Shown here: positions 1 through 8,851 of the stretch, piece by piece
Numbering within the stretch: position 1 is the first letter of the stretch
Layout of the letters: each line of letters begins with the position of its first letter
Origin: Burkholderiaceae bacterium
Lineage (GTDB): Bacteria; Pseudomonadota; Gammaproteobacteria; Burkholderiales; Burkholderiaceae_E
Assembly (NCBI GenBank): GCA_019428955.1
Contig: JAHYJF010000139.1
Location: forward strand, 1-9,112
Direction of reading: 5' to 3'
Length of the DNA: 9,112 nt
Made by a program: the position numbers and the translations under genes
Notes under the pieces: model-generated
Database searches by the model: none
What the model saw: only the letters and a program-made list of their open reading frames with translations
What the model was told of the DNA's origin: nothing

Positions 1-1540
<1,540 letters not shown>

Positions 1541-1574
1541 CTCTTTCGCATTCCCTTGATCGGTCTGGCACTGG

Positions 1575-1591
1575 CCCCGGGGGTCCCGAGG
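1575..1591 (-). other. GC-rich hairpin in thiC leader
   Basis: Read on the minus strand, CCTCGGG, loop ACC, CCCGGGG forms a 7-bp stem with one G-T wobble and a 3-base loop. If the thiC promoter called at 1600-1628 is right, transcription starts near 1593 and this hairpin lies at the very 5' end of the mRNA, about 34 bases before the start codon. It could stabilise the message. There is no T-run after it, so it does not look like an intrinsic terminator. A stem of this kind can also arise by chance in such GC-rich DNA. Confidence 0.35.
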
Positions 1592-1599
1592 GCGACTGC

Positions 1600-1628
1600 A
1601 CACTAGCCCATGGACCGTTGTATTGCAA
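1600..1628 (-). promoter_or_regulatory. Candidate sigma-70 promoter for thiC
   Basis: On the minus strand, TTGCAA (1628-1623) is followed by a 17-base spacer and TAGTGT (1605-1600). Both hexamers are partial matches to TTGACA and TATAAT, with ideal spacing. The predicted start near 1593 would give a leader of about 53 bases, too short for a standard TPP aptamer. A second -10-like hexamer TACACT (1645-1640, minus) has no good -35 partner. Confidence 0.4.
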
Positions 1629-1647
1629 ACCAAAGGGACAGTGTAGT

Positions 1648-1676
1648 TTGACCGCGGCAGGAGCAGGGACTACGAT
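1648..1676 (+). promoter_or_regulatory. Sigma-70 promoter of the efflux operon
   Basis: TTGACC (1648-1653) and TACGAT (1671-1676) are separated by exactly 17 bases, close to the sigma-70 consensus. The predicted start, near 1683, falls inside the palindrome at 1680-1693 and about 19 bases before the tetR start codon. This is the only good promoter seen ahead of the regulator, adaptor and pump genes, so it probably drives all three. Confidence 0.65.
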
Positions 1677-1679
1677 TAC

Positions 1680-1693
1680 TGACCCATCGGTCA
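1680..1693 (+). promoter_or_regulatory. Probable TetR-family operator
   Basis: TGACC-CATC-GGTCA is a perfect 5-bp inverted repeat with a 4-base spacer, the size and symmetry expected for a TetR-family dimer site. It begins 4 bases after the -10 hexamer and covers the predicted transcription start, so bound protein would block RNA polymerase. It ends 8 bases before the tetR start codon. That the regulator encoded at 1702-2373 binds here is inferred from proximity and symmetry. It lies about 50 bases upstream of the candidate thiC -35 box, so direct repression of thiC looks unlikely. Confidence 0.6.
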
Positions 1694-1701
1694 TTTACAT
1701 C

Positions 1702-2373
1702 ATGCCGGCCATTACGCAAACCCGCCAGAAAGCCACCCGCCCGCCCCGCTGGGAGCGCCGCAAGGAGAGCCGTCACGCCGAGTTGATCGACGCCGCGCTC
1801 GAGTTGTTCGTAGCGCGGGGCTACGACGCCACCCGCCTCGAGGACATCGCGGCGCGCGCCGGGGTCAGCAAGGGCACGCTCTACCTCTACTTCGCGGGCA
1901 AGGAAGACTTGTTCAAGGCGCTGGTCAGCGAGACCATCGTGCCGCTGATCCAGAGCTTCGGCGAAGGTATCACCCGTTCGCGCGCGCCGAGCGATGAATT
2001 GCTGCGGCGCTTCTTCTTCGGCTGGTGGTCGAAGGTCGGGGCGACCAAGCTCTCCGGCATCGCCAAGATGATGGTCGCCGAGGCCCATAATTTCCCCGAC
2101 ATGGCCCGCTTCTTCCAGAAAGAGGTCATCACGCCGGCTTCGCAGGTGCTGGCGGCGATCCTCGAGCGCGGCATTGCCCGCGGCGAGTTTCGTCCGCTCG
2201 ACGTCGAGGTCGCCGTGAACCTGTGGATGGCGCCGATCGCGCTCAAGGCGATCTGGAGCCACTCGATCGGTCCGTGCTGCGCCTCCGAGCTGACCATAGA
2301 ACCCGACCGATTCCTCAGCGCCCATCTCGAATTCGTGTTGCGTGCCCTCGCCCCAGGAAGAACCCCGTTATGA
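1702..2373 (+). CDS. TetR/AcrR-family transcriptional regulator of the adjacent efflux operon
   Basis: This 223-residue protein has the usual TetR size. An N-terminal helix-turn-helix domain spans about residues 24-70, with the recognition region IAARAGVSKGTLYLYF near 49-64 followed by KEDLF. The remaining, helix-rich C-terminal part (about 80-215) would bind an unknown ligand and form the dimer. I chose ATG at 1702 over the upstream in-frame TTG at 1618 because the TTG start would add 28 residues encoded across the promoter and operator and unlike the family. No Shine-Dalgarno sequence lies before 1702 and the predicted leader is only about 19 bases, suggesting low expression. The stop overlaps the adaptor start in ATGA, implying translational coupling. 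The likely role is autorepression of the operon, relieved by a pump substrate. Family assignment is firm; ligand and target are inferred. Confidence 0.92.
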   Translation: MPAITQTRQKATRPPRWERRKESRHAELIDAALELFVARGYDATRLEDIAARAGVSKGTLYLYFAGKEDLFKALVSETIVPLIQSFGEGITRSRAPSDELLRRFFFGWWSKVGATKLSGIAKMMVAEAHNFPDMARFFQKEVITPASQVLAAILERGIARGEFRPLDVEVAVNLWMAPIALKAIWSHSIGPCCASELTIEPDRFLSAHLEFVLRALAPGRTPL

Positions 2374-3569
2374 CCAAGAAGAAATGGTGGATAGCGATCG
2401 TCGTGGTCGCTGCTATCGCCTACACCCAGCGCGACCGCATCTCGGGCGCCCTGTCGAGCGCGCCGAAGAGCCCCGCCGGAGCCCCGGTGGCGGCGGTGAG
2501 CGCGCCCCGCACGCTGCAACTCGCCCCCGCCGAGCTGCTGACCATCAAGCCGGGCGAAATTTCCCGCACCCTACCGGTGACCGGGACGCTCAAACCGGTG
2601 AGTCAGATCCTGGTCAAGTCCAAGGTCTCGGGAGATCTCAAGGAAGTGATGGTGCGCGAAGGCATGGCGGTGCGCGCCGGCCAGATCGTCGCCAGAGTCG
2701 ATCCGATCGACTACCAGCTGCGGGTCACCGAGCGCGAGGCCCAGCTGCGCAACGCCCAGGCCCAGGTCGAGCAGGCCCGGCGCACCCAGGACAACAACCG
2801 CCAGCTGCTGGCCAAGGGCTTCATCTCGCAGAACTCCTTCGACAACTCAAGCTCGGCTTTCGATGTCGCCCGGGCCAACGCCGACGCCGCCGCCGCCGGC
2901 CTTGCGCAATTGCGCAAGGCCCTGGCCGACACCGTGATCGTGGCGCCGATCGCCGGCACGGTCGCCGAGCGTTTCGTCCAGCCCGGCGAGAAGGTCTCAC
3001 CCGACGGCCGCGTGATGAGCATTGTCGACCTGTCGCAGATGGAAATCGAGGTCTCGGTTCCGACCACCGAGATCGGCTCGGTGCGCGTCGGCCTGGAGGT
3101 CGAGCTGCGCATCGACGGCGTCGTCGGAACCCGGACTGCCAAGGTGGCCCGGATCAATCCCGGCACCCAGGCCGGCACCCGTTCGGTGCCGGTATACCTG
3201 GCGATGACCAATCGCGAGGAAACAATCCGCGCCGGGATGTTCGCCCAGGGCACGCTCACCCTCGAGCTCCGGAGCGGCGTGCTGTCGGTCCCGGTGGCGG
3301 CCGTTCGTGACGTCAACGGCCGCAAGTTCGTCTACGCGCTCGCCGACGGCAAGATCGTCGAGCGCGATGTCAAGCTCGGAGCCAGGGACGATTCGACTAC
3401 CGCCCAGGACGGCAGCCCCGGCGTGATCGAAGTGCTCGAGGGGCTGCACGCCGGCGAGCAGATCGTGCCGGTGAACCTCGGCACGCTCCCCGTCGGCGCG
3501 GTGATCGAGACTCCAGCCCCGAACGCGCCAAGCGCGCCGGGGGTCGCACCAGCAACTCGACCCCAGTAA
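2370..3569 (+). CDS. RND efflux periplasmic adaptor (membrane fusion protein, AcrA/MdtA type)
   Basis: The adaptor bridges the inner-membrane pump to the outer-membrane channel. The 399-residue product begins MTKKKWW and then a hydrophobic stretch, IAIVVVAAIAY at residues 8-18. There is no lipobox cysteine, so it looks anchored by an uncleaved transmembrane helix rather than a lipid. The first half of the lipoyl-like domain is near residues 86-112 (VSGDLKEVMVREGMAVRAGQ), the alpha-helical hairpin near 113-186, and the second lipoyl half near 188-215 (TVIVAPIAGTVAERFVQPGE). Beta-barrel and membrane-proximal domains follow to about 375, then a Pro/Ala-rich tail. ATG 2370 is preferred because AGGAAG lies 9 bases upstream and the ATGA overlap joins it to tetR; an upstream in-frame extension from 2223 would only repeat tetR sequence in another frame. 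The pump gene follows after 21 bases. Substrate cannot be told from the sequence. Confidence 0.94.
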   Translation: MTKKKWWIAIVVVAAIAYTQRDRISGALSSAPKSPAGAPVAAVSAPRTLQLAPAELLTIKPGEISRTLPVTGTLKPVSQILVKSKVSGDLKEVMVREGMAVRAGQIVARVDPIDYQLRVTEREAQLRNAQAQVEQARRTQDNNRQLLAKGFISQNSFDNSSSAFDVARANADAAAAGLAQLRKALADTVIVAPIAGTVAERFVQPGEKVSPDGRVMSIVDLSQMEIEVSVPTTEIGSVRVGLEVELRIDGVVGTRTAKVARINPGTQAGTRSVPVYLAMTNREETIRAGMFAQGTLTLELRSGVLSVPVAAVRDVNGRKFVYALADGKIVERDVKLGARDDSTTAQDGSPGVIEVLEGLHAGEQIVPVNLGTLPVGAVIETPAPNAPSAPGVAPATRPQ

Positions 3570-3590
3570 CCGACCGGACCAGCGCCCGCC

Positions 3591-6500
3591 ATGTGGTTCA
3601 CTCGCGTCTCAATCAACCACCCCGTCTTCGCGACGATGGTGATGTGCGCATTCGTGGTCCTGGGGGTGTTTTCCTACCACCGCCTGGCTATCGACCAGTT
3701 CCCCGACGTGGTGTTCCCGGTGGTGCTGGTGCAGACCGAATACCCGGGAGCGTCGCCGGAAGTCGTCGAGTCCGACGTCACCCGCCTGATCGAGGAACAG
3801 GTCAACACGGTCAGCGGCATCTATGAGCTTTCGTCGCGCTCCTACGAGGGCTTCTCGCTGGTGGTGATCCGCTTCGACCTCGCGGTCGATCCGGCCCTCG
3901 CCACCCAGGACGTGCGCGAGAAGATCGCCGCGGTGCGCTCCAAGTTCAAGAAGGACGTCAAGGAGTCGCTGGTCAGCCGGATGAACCCCGACGACACCCC
4001 GATCATCTCGATCGCCGTGCAGTCAGCGCAGCGCAACACCCGCGAGCTCACCACGCTGGCCGAACAGACCATCAAGCGACGCTTTGAAAACGCCGGCGGC
4101 GTGGGCAGCGTGACGGTGGTTGGCGGGGTGCGCCGTCAGGTGCAGGTGCTGCTCCGACCCGGCGAGATGGAGGCGCGCCGCGTCGGCATCGACCAGATCA
4201 TCAACGCCTTGCGCGCCGAGAACCAGGAATTGCCGGCCGGCACCCTCATCGCCAGTGATCGCGAGCAGGTCGTCCAGGTCAAGGGGCGGATCAAGAACGC
4301 CGAGGACTTCGGTCGCATCATCGTCGCGCGCCGCGGCGGACAGCCGGTCTACCTGGCGCAGGTCGCCAATGTCGTCGACGGGCAGGAGGACGAGGACAGC
4401 GCCGCGCTGGTCGATGGCCAGCGGGCAATCTCGCTCGACATCGTCAAGGCGCAGGGCGAAAACACCATTGCCGTAGTAGACCGGGTCAGGCAGATCACGA
4501 CCGAACTGGGTCGCCAGCTGCCGCCCGAAGTCAAGATCGTCGTGGTGCGCGACGCCTCGACCGCGATCCGCAATTCGGTCAAGAGTGTCCAGCGCAACAT
4601 CATCGAAGGCGCGACACTGACCATCCTGATCGTGTTCCTGTTCCTATCGTCGTGGCGCTCGACCGTGATCACGGGGCTCACCCTGCCGATCTCGCTGATC
4701 GGCACCTTCCTGGTGATGTATGCAATGGGGTTCACGATCAACCTCGTCACCCTGCTGGCGCTGTCGATCTGTGTCGGGTTGCTGATCGACGACGCCATCG
4801 TGGTGCGCGAGAACATCGTCCGCCACCAGGCCATGGGCAAGCATCATCGCGACGCAGCCTTCGATGGCACCCGCGAAATCGGACTAGCGGTGGCCGCGAC
4901 TACCTTCACCATCGTCGCCGTGTTCCTGCCGATCGGCTTCATGGGCGGGATCATCGGGCGCTTCTTCAAGGAGTTCGGGGTCACTGTCGCCTTCGCCGTG
5001 CTGCTCTCGATGCTGGTCTCGTTCACGCTCGACCCGATGCTCTCTTCGGTGTGGCACGACCCCGATGCCCAGGGGCCGCGCGGCCGGGGTCCGATTGCCT
5101 GGCTGTTGCGCCGTTTCCAGGCGCTGATGCTGCGCCTCGAGGAGGGCTACGTCAGCCTGCTGGGCTGGGGCCTGCGCCATCGCTGGAGCACGGTGATACT
5201 GGCGTTCGCGATCTTCGCGGCTTCTTTCCCGCTCGCCAGGCTGGTGGGAACCGAGTTTGTACCGCAGGCTGACAACAACGAGGTCTACGTCCAGTTCTAC
5301 ACCCCGGTCGGTTCGTCGATCGCATTCACCCAGAGCAAGCTCGGGCAGATCCACGAGGCGCTGCGCGAGTTCGACGGCGTGATCGGCACCTACGGCACGA
5401 TCAGCACCGGTCTGGTACCGGCACGCAACTACGGCACGGTGTTTGCCCGGCTGGTGCCCCGCAACCAGCGCGCGCTGTCGGTGCAGCAGATGCGCGCTCC
5501 GGTGCGCGCACGGCTCGCCCGGATTGCGGGGATCACGCTTACCGACCTTGGCAACCTCGAGGCGGTCAGCTCCGGCAAACCGATCCAGATCAGCGTCCAG
5601 GGCCAGGACGCGGCCATCCTCGAGCGCCTGGCCGAGCGGGTGCGCACCGAGGTCAGCATGGTCCCGGGCGTGGTCGAGATCGATTCGAGTTCCAAACCGG
5701 CCAAGCCCACGGTATCGCTCGAGGTCAATCGTGCGCTGGCATCCGATCTCGGCGTCGGCGTGGCGTCGATCAGCGCGGCACTCCGGCCCCTGCTGGTCGG
5801 CGAGGCTGCCACCACCTGGCTCGCGCCCGACGACGAGAACTACGAAGTCATGGTCCGCCTGGCGCCCGGCGATCGGGAAGGCCTTGCCGACCTGCAGCGC
5901 CTCACCGTCGCCTCCAGCCAGACCGAGGGCGATGCCGGACCGCGGATGGTCGCGTTGCGCGAGGTCGCAAGGATCCAGACCGGGGTCGGACCGACCCAGA
6001 TCAACCGCAAGGACCTGGCGCGCGAAGTGCTGATTTCGGCCAATACCGACGGCGTCCCGCCGGGCACCGCCGGGATGATGATCCAGGACCGGTTGGCGAA
6101 GATCGAACTGCCGCCCGGCTACCGTCTAGTCACCGGCGGCGGCAACCGCGACATGAACGAAAGCTTCGGCTTCGCGGTGCAGGCGCTGGCGCTGGCGGTG
6201 ATCTTCATCTACATGATCCTGGCATCCCAGTTCGGCAGCTTCGTGCAGCCCTTCGCCATCATGGCTTCGCTGCCGCTGGCGCTGATCGGCGTCGTCACCG
6301 CGTTGCTGCTGTGGCGTTCGACGCTCAACATCTTCTCGATGATCGGCTTCATCATGCTGATGGGTCTGGTCACCAAGAACGCGATCCTGCTGGTGGACTT
6401 CGCCAACAAGGCGCGCCTGCGCGGCGTCGAGCGTTCCCAGGCGCTGCTGCAGGCGGCCGAGATCCGCTTGCGTCCGATCATGATGACGACCCTGGCAATG

Positions 6501-6710
6501 GTGTTCGGCATGTTGCCGCTGGCCGTGAGCACCGGGGAAGGCGCCGAGCAGCGCTCACCGCTGGCCCACGCGGTGATTGGCGGCGTAATGGCCTCGACGC
6601 TGCTGACGCTGCTGGTGGTACCGGTGCTCTACACGTTGTTCGACGATCTCGCAGGGCGGTTCCTTAAGCGACCTTTGCCACCACCGGAAGTCCCCCAGAG
6701 TACCCCGTGA
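3591..6710 (+). CDS. RND multidrug efflux pump, inner-membrane permease (HAE-1 type)
   Basis: A proton-driven exporter that takes substrates from the periplasm or inner membrane and passes them to the channel. At 1039 residues it is full length for the family. The first membrane helix is near residues 11-29, followed by the family signature QFPDVVFPVVLVQTEYPGAS (36-55). Helices 2-6 span about 340-485 and the second half-repeat is at about 533-550 and 860-1018, with large periplasmic loops between. The proton relay is intact: D400-D401 in GLLIDDAIVVRENI (TM4) and K929 in GLVTKNAILLVDFAN (TM10). The DD pair and hydrophobic substrate-type sequence favour HAE-1 over metal-exporting HME pumps. ATG 3591 gives the standard MWFTRVSI start; the only Shine-Dalgarno-like bases are GGA 12 upstream, so translation may depend on coupling to the adaptor. 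Its outer-membrane partner is probably the TolC protein at 7486-8805. No frameshift is seen. Exact subfamily and substrates are undetermined. Confidence 0.95.
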   Translation: MWFTRVSINHPVFATMVMCAFVVLGVFSYHRLAIDQFPDVVFPVVLVQTEYPGASPEVVESDVTRLIEEQVNTVSGIYELSSRSYEGFSLVVIRFDLAVDPALATQDVREKIAAVRSKFKKDVKESLVSRMNPDDTPIISIAVQSAQRNTRELTTLAEQTIKRRFENAGGVGSVTVVGGVRRQVQVLLRPGEMEARRVGIDQIINALRAENQELPAGTLIASDREQVVQVKGRIKNAEDFGRIIVARRGGQPVYLAQVANVVDGQEDEDSAALVDGQRAISLDIVKAQGENTIAVVDRVRQITTELGRQLPPEVKIVVVRDASTAIRNSVKSVQRNIIEGATLTILIVFLFLSSWRSTVITGLTLPISLIGTFLVMYAMGFTINLVTLLALSICVGLLIDDAIVVRENIVRHQAMGKHHRDAAFDGTREIGLAVAATTFTIVAVFLPIGFMGGIIGRFFKEFGVTVAFAVLLSMLVSFTLDPMLSSVWHDPDAQGPRGRGPIAWLLRRFQALMLRLEEGYVSLLGWGLRHRWSTVILAFAIFAASFPLARLVGTEFVPQADNNEVYVQFYTPVGSSIAFTQSKLGQIHEALREFDGVIGTYGTISTGLVPARNYGTVFARLVPRNQRALSVQQMRAPVRARLARIAGITLTDLGNLEAVSSGKPIQISVQGQDAAILERLAERVRTEVSMVPGVVEIDSSSKPAKPTVSLEVNRALASDLGVGVASISAALRPLLVGEAATTWLAPDDENYEVMVRLAPGDREGLADLQRLTVASSQTEGDAGPRMVALREVARIQTGVGPTQINRKDLAREVLISANTDGVPPGTAGMMIQDRLAKIELPPGYRLVTGGGNRDMNESFGFAVQALALAVIFIYMILASQFGSFVQPFAIMASLPLALIGVVTALLLWRSTLNIFSMIGFIMLMGLVTKNAILLVDFANKARLRGVERSQALLQAAEIRLRPIMMTTLAMVFGMLPLAVSTGEGAEQRSPLAHAVIGGVMASTLLTLLVVPVLYTLFDDLAGRFLKRPLPPPEVPQSTP

Positions 6711-6716
6711 CCTTGT

Positions 6717-6722
6717 TAGAAT
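6717..6722 (+). promoter_or_regulatory. Possible -10 element ahead of the methyltransferase gene
   Basis: TAGAAT lies just after the pump stop codon in a locally AT-rich 50-base gap, 38 bases before the next start codon. It matches TATAAT at five of six positions. No convincing -35 box is found 16-18 bases upstream, where the DNA is C-rich pump coding sequence. No terminator-like hairpin is seen between pump and methyltransferase, so read-through remains possible with or without this promoter. Confidence 0.35.
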
Positions 6723-6760
6723 TATGGTTTGCCTTCAGTTGATGAATTTGGAACCAAAAA

Positions 6761-7432
6761 ATGGACTTTGAACGTGCCCGCTTCAACATGGTCGAACAAC
6801 AGATTCGGCCGTGGAATGTCGCTGACCAGGATGTCCGCGACCTGATGTGCCAGGTGCCGCGTGAAGACTTCGTTCCCGAGCAATACCGGGACATGGCCTT
6901 TGCCGACATGGAGATTCCCCTGGTAGTCGACGGCGTCGCCACCGGTGAGACGATGCTCGCCCCCAAGGTCGAGGCCCTGATGCTCCAGGCGCTCAAGATC
7001 CAGCGTCACGAGTCGGTGCTCGAGATCGGCGCCGGCTCTGGCTTCATGGCGGCGCTGCTCGCGCAACACGCGCGCCACGTCACCAGCTACGAAATCCTTC
7101 CCGAACTAGCGCGCTTCGCCGCCGGCAACCTGAGCCGCGCCGGCATCGGCAATGTCAGTGTCGAACCGCGCAACGGGGCCGACCTGCTGCGCATGGAGGC
7201 CGAGAGCGAAGACGTGATCATGCTCTCGGGCAGCGTCGAGATCGTTCCCCACGAACTGCTCGAGAAGCTCAACGTGGGGGGGCGCTTGTGCGCCATCGTT
7301 GGAACCTTGCCGATCATGCATGCGCAGCTCGTCACCCGCCTGGGCGAGAAGGAATTTCGCACCGAGCAACTGTTCGACACCGTTGCCAAGCCCCTGACCG
7401 GATTCCCCGGGAAGCCCCGGTTCACGTTCTAG
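6761..7432 (+). CDS. Protein-L-isoaspartate O-methyltransferase-like protein
   Basis: A 223-residue SAM-dependent methyltransferase of the PCMT family. Members of the classical family methylate isoaspartyl residues to repair aged proteins. The N-terminal part carries MVEQQIRPWNV (10-20), VPREDFVP (32-39) and GETMLAPKVEA (62-72), which aligns with the classical GQTISQP region. SAM motif I is VLEIGAGSG (86-94), and E111 is placed to bind the SAM ribose. Where classical Pcm has a GDG loop, this protein reads EPRNGADL (135-142), followed by DVIMLSGSV (151-159). These changes make true isoaspartyl repair activity uncertain. GGAA precedes the ATG by 7 bases. It lies 50 bases after the pump and 53 before tolC on the same strand. 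This type of gene beside tolC is, as I recall, common in betaproteobacteria, so it may serve an envelope role; its real substrate is unknown. Confidence 0.85.
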   Translation: MDFERARFNMVEQQIRPWNVADQDVRDLMCQVPREDFVPEQYRDMAFADMEIPLVVDGVATGETMLAPKVEALMLQALKIQRHESVLEIGAGSGFMAALLAQHARHVTSYEILPELARFAAGNLSRAGIGNVSVEPRNGADLLRMEAESEDVIMLSGSVEIVPHELLEKLNVGGRLCAIVGTLPIMHAQLVTRLGEKEFRTEQLFDTVAKPLTGFPGKPRFTF

Positions 7433-7485
7433 GATTGCGCAGCAAGCTGTTGCCGGCGCCGACATGGGCCAGGCCGGAGGAACAT

Positions 7486-8805
7486 ATGAAATTCAAGGCT
7501 CTTCACGCCGGGCTTCTGGCAGGCCTCATCGCGATCGGTTCGCCGGCATTCGCCACCGATCTGGTGCAGGCCTACCGTGATGCCCTGAGACAAGATGCGC
7601 AACTCGCCAGCGCGCGCTCCCAGTTGAGCGCGGCACGCTCGCGGGTGCCCCTGGCCCGCGCCGGGCTGCTGCCCAACGTCAACGCCAGCGCCAGCGTCAA
7701 CCGCCAGCTGGTCGACACCAACATCGGCCCCAGCCAGGACTTCAACAGCCAGAGCTACGTGGTGGCGGCATCGCTACCGCTCTACCGGCCGCAGAACTGG
7801 GAGTCGTTCGAGCAGAGCAAACTGTCCGAGAAGATTTCCGAGGCGCAATACGCCCAGGCTGAGCAGGACCTGATGCTGCGCGTTGCCCAAGCCTACTTCG
7901 ACGTGCTCGGGGCCCAGGACAACCTGACCACGATCCGGGCCCAGAAACGGGCGATCTCCGAGCAGCTGGCCTCGGCCAAGCGCAACTTCGAGGTCGGCAC
8001 CGCGACGGTCACCGACCAGCAGGAAGCACAGTCGCGGTTCGATCTGACCGTGGCCCAGGAGCTGGCCATCGAGAACGATCTCGACGTCAAGCGCGCCACC
8101 CTGGCCTTGCTGGTGGGCAAGCCGATCGGCACGCTCTACACGCTGCGCAGCAAAGTCAAACTGGAAGGGCCGCAACCTGCCGCCGAGAATGACTGGACCG
8201 AGAATGCACGCCAGAACAGCTTCTATGTGCAGCAGGCGCTGATCGGCAGCGAACTGGCCAACCGCGAAATAGCCCGGCAACGGCTTGCCAATCGTCCGAC
8301 GCTGGATCTGGTGGCGCAACTCGCCCACTCGGTCAACCCGTCGGCCAGTGCGATGGGCATCAATTCCAACAGCGGCCTGATCGGGGTCCAGCTGGCAATG
8401 CCGCTCTACACCGGCGGCGCGATCCAGGCGCGTATCGGGGAAGCCGTAGCCAACCATGAGAAGGCCCTTTCCGACCTCGAGGTTGCCCGGCGCAGCGCGG
8501 AACAGGCGGCTCGCCAGACTTTCTATGGGGTCCGCAGCGGCCTGGCGCAAGTCACCGCGCTCGAAGCGGCCGAACGCTCCAGTCAACTTTCGCTGGATTC
8601 GAACCTGCTCGGCTACCAGGTTGGCGTGCGCATCAACATCGACGTCCTCAACGCCCAGCAGCAGCTGTTCTCGACCCGGCGCGACCTGGCCAAGGCACGC
8701 TATGACGTGCTGGTCAACGGCTTGCGGCTCGAGTCAACGGCTGGCACGCTGAGCGAGGAAGACCTGGCGAAGGTGGCCGCGCTGCTGGTCGCTGCTCCCA
8801 ATTAG
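7486..8805 (+). CDS. tolC: TolC-family outer membrane efflux channel
   Basis: Outer-membrane and periplasmic tunnel that trimerises to complete efflux pumps and type I secretion systems. The 439-residue product starts with a signal peptide (MKFKALHAGLLAGLIAIGSP) ending AFA, with cleavage expected after residue 23. Two related halves are visible: membrane strands at SLPLY (96-100) and AMPLYTGG (304-311), and paired helix motifs FEVGTATVTDQQEAQSRFD (168-186) and YQVGVRINIDVLNAQQQLF (377-395), the internal duplication typical of TolC. Long alpha-helical stretches rich in Ala, Gln and Glu lie between. No N-terminal lipid-attachment cysteine is present, unlike OprM-type channels. ATG 7486 is chosen because GGAGG lies 5 bases upstream and it gives a perfect signal peptide; the frame is open further upstream, but that stretch overlaps the methyltransferase gene. 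It is probably co-transcribed with that gene and forms the exit duct for the RND pump at 3591-6710, perhaps for other exporters too. Confidence 0.93.
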   Translation: MKFKALHAGLLAGLIAIGSPAFATDLVQAYRDALRQDAQLASARSQLSAARSRVPLARAGLLPNVNASASVNRQLVDTNIGPSQDFNSQSYVVAASLPLYRPQNWESFEQSKLSEKISEAQYAQAEQDLMLRVAQAYFDVLGAQDNLTTIRAQKRAISEQLASAKRNFEVGTATVTDQQEAQSRFDLTVAQELAIENDLDVKRATLALLVGKPIGTLYTLRSKVKLEGPQPAAENDWTENARQNSFYVQQALIGSELANREIARQRLANRPTLDLVAQLAHSVNPSASAMGINSNSGLIGVQLAMPLYTGGAIQARIGEAVANHEKALSDLEVARRSAEQAARQTFYGVRSGLAQVTALEAAERSSQLSLDSNLLGYQVGVRINIDVLNAQQQLFSTRRDLAKARYDVLVNGLRLESTAGTLSEEDLAKVAALLVAAPN

Positions 8806-8814
8806 GCCAACCTG

Positions 8815-8836
8815 GCGGGCGCTTGGCCGCGCCCGC
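8815..8836. terminator. Hairpin between convergent tolC and waaA
   Basis: GCGGGCGC, loop TTGGCC, GCGCCCGC is a perfect 8-bp stem with a 6-base loop, centred in the 46-base gap between the two converging stop codons. Its position suits a two-way terminator. Neither side has a T-run, so if it stops transcription it may do so weakly or with Rho. An overlapping alternative stem, GGCCAA with TTGGCC, shares the loop. Confidence 0.45.
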
Positions 8837-8851
8837 GGCCGCCGACTTTGG

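Noticed and set aside
1552..1638. AAGGGA before thiC can pair with TCCCTT about 80 bases upstream on the same strand, suggesting a ribosome-site switch.
   Set aside because: Only 6 bp pair, the upstream arm lies before both plausible thiC transcription starts, and no aptamer motif lies between.
1618..1701. Upstream extension of the tetR reading frame from a TTG codon.
   Set aside because: It would translate the promoter and operator, adds 28 residues unlike the family, and the ATG at 1702 gives a normal TetR length.
2342..3310. 322-residue plus-strand frame overlapping the adaptor, with very high Arg and Pro.
   Set aside because: Its composition is typical of an out-of-frame reading of GC-rich coding DNA, and the adaptor frame carries all the domain motifs.
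7446..7460. Small stem (GCAGCA with TGTTGC, one wobble) between the methyltransferase gene and tolC as a terminator.
   Set aside because: Short stem with a 3-base loop and no T-run; more likely chance, and co-transcription is favoured by the strong tolC ribosome site and short gap.
7774..8586. 270-residue open frame on the minus strand opposite tolC.
   Set aside because: It is a shadow of tolC in high-GC DNA: no family motif, no ribosome site, and the plus strand has clear TolC features.
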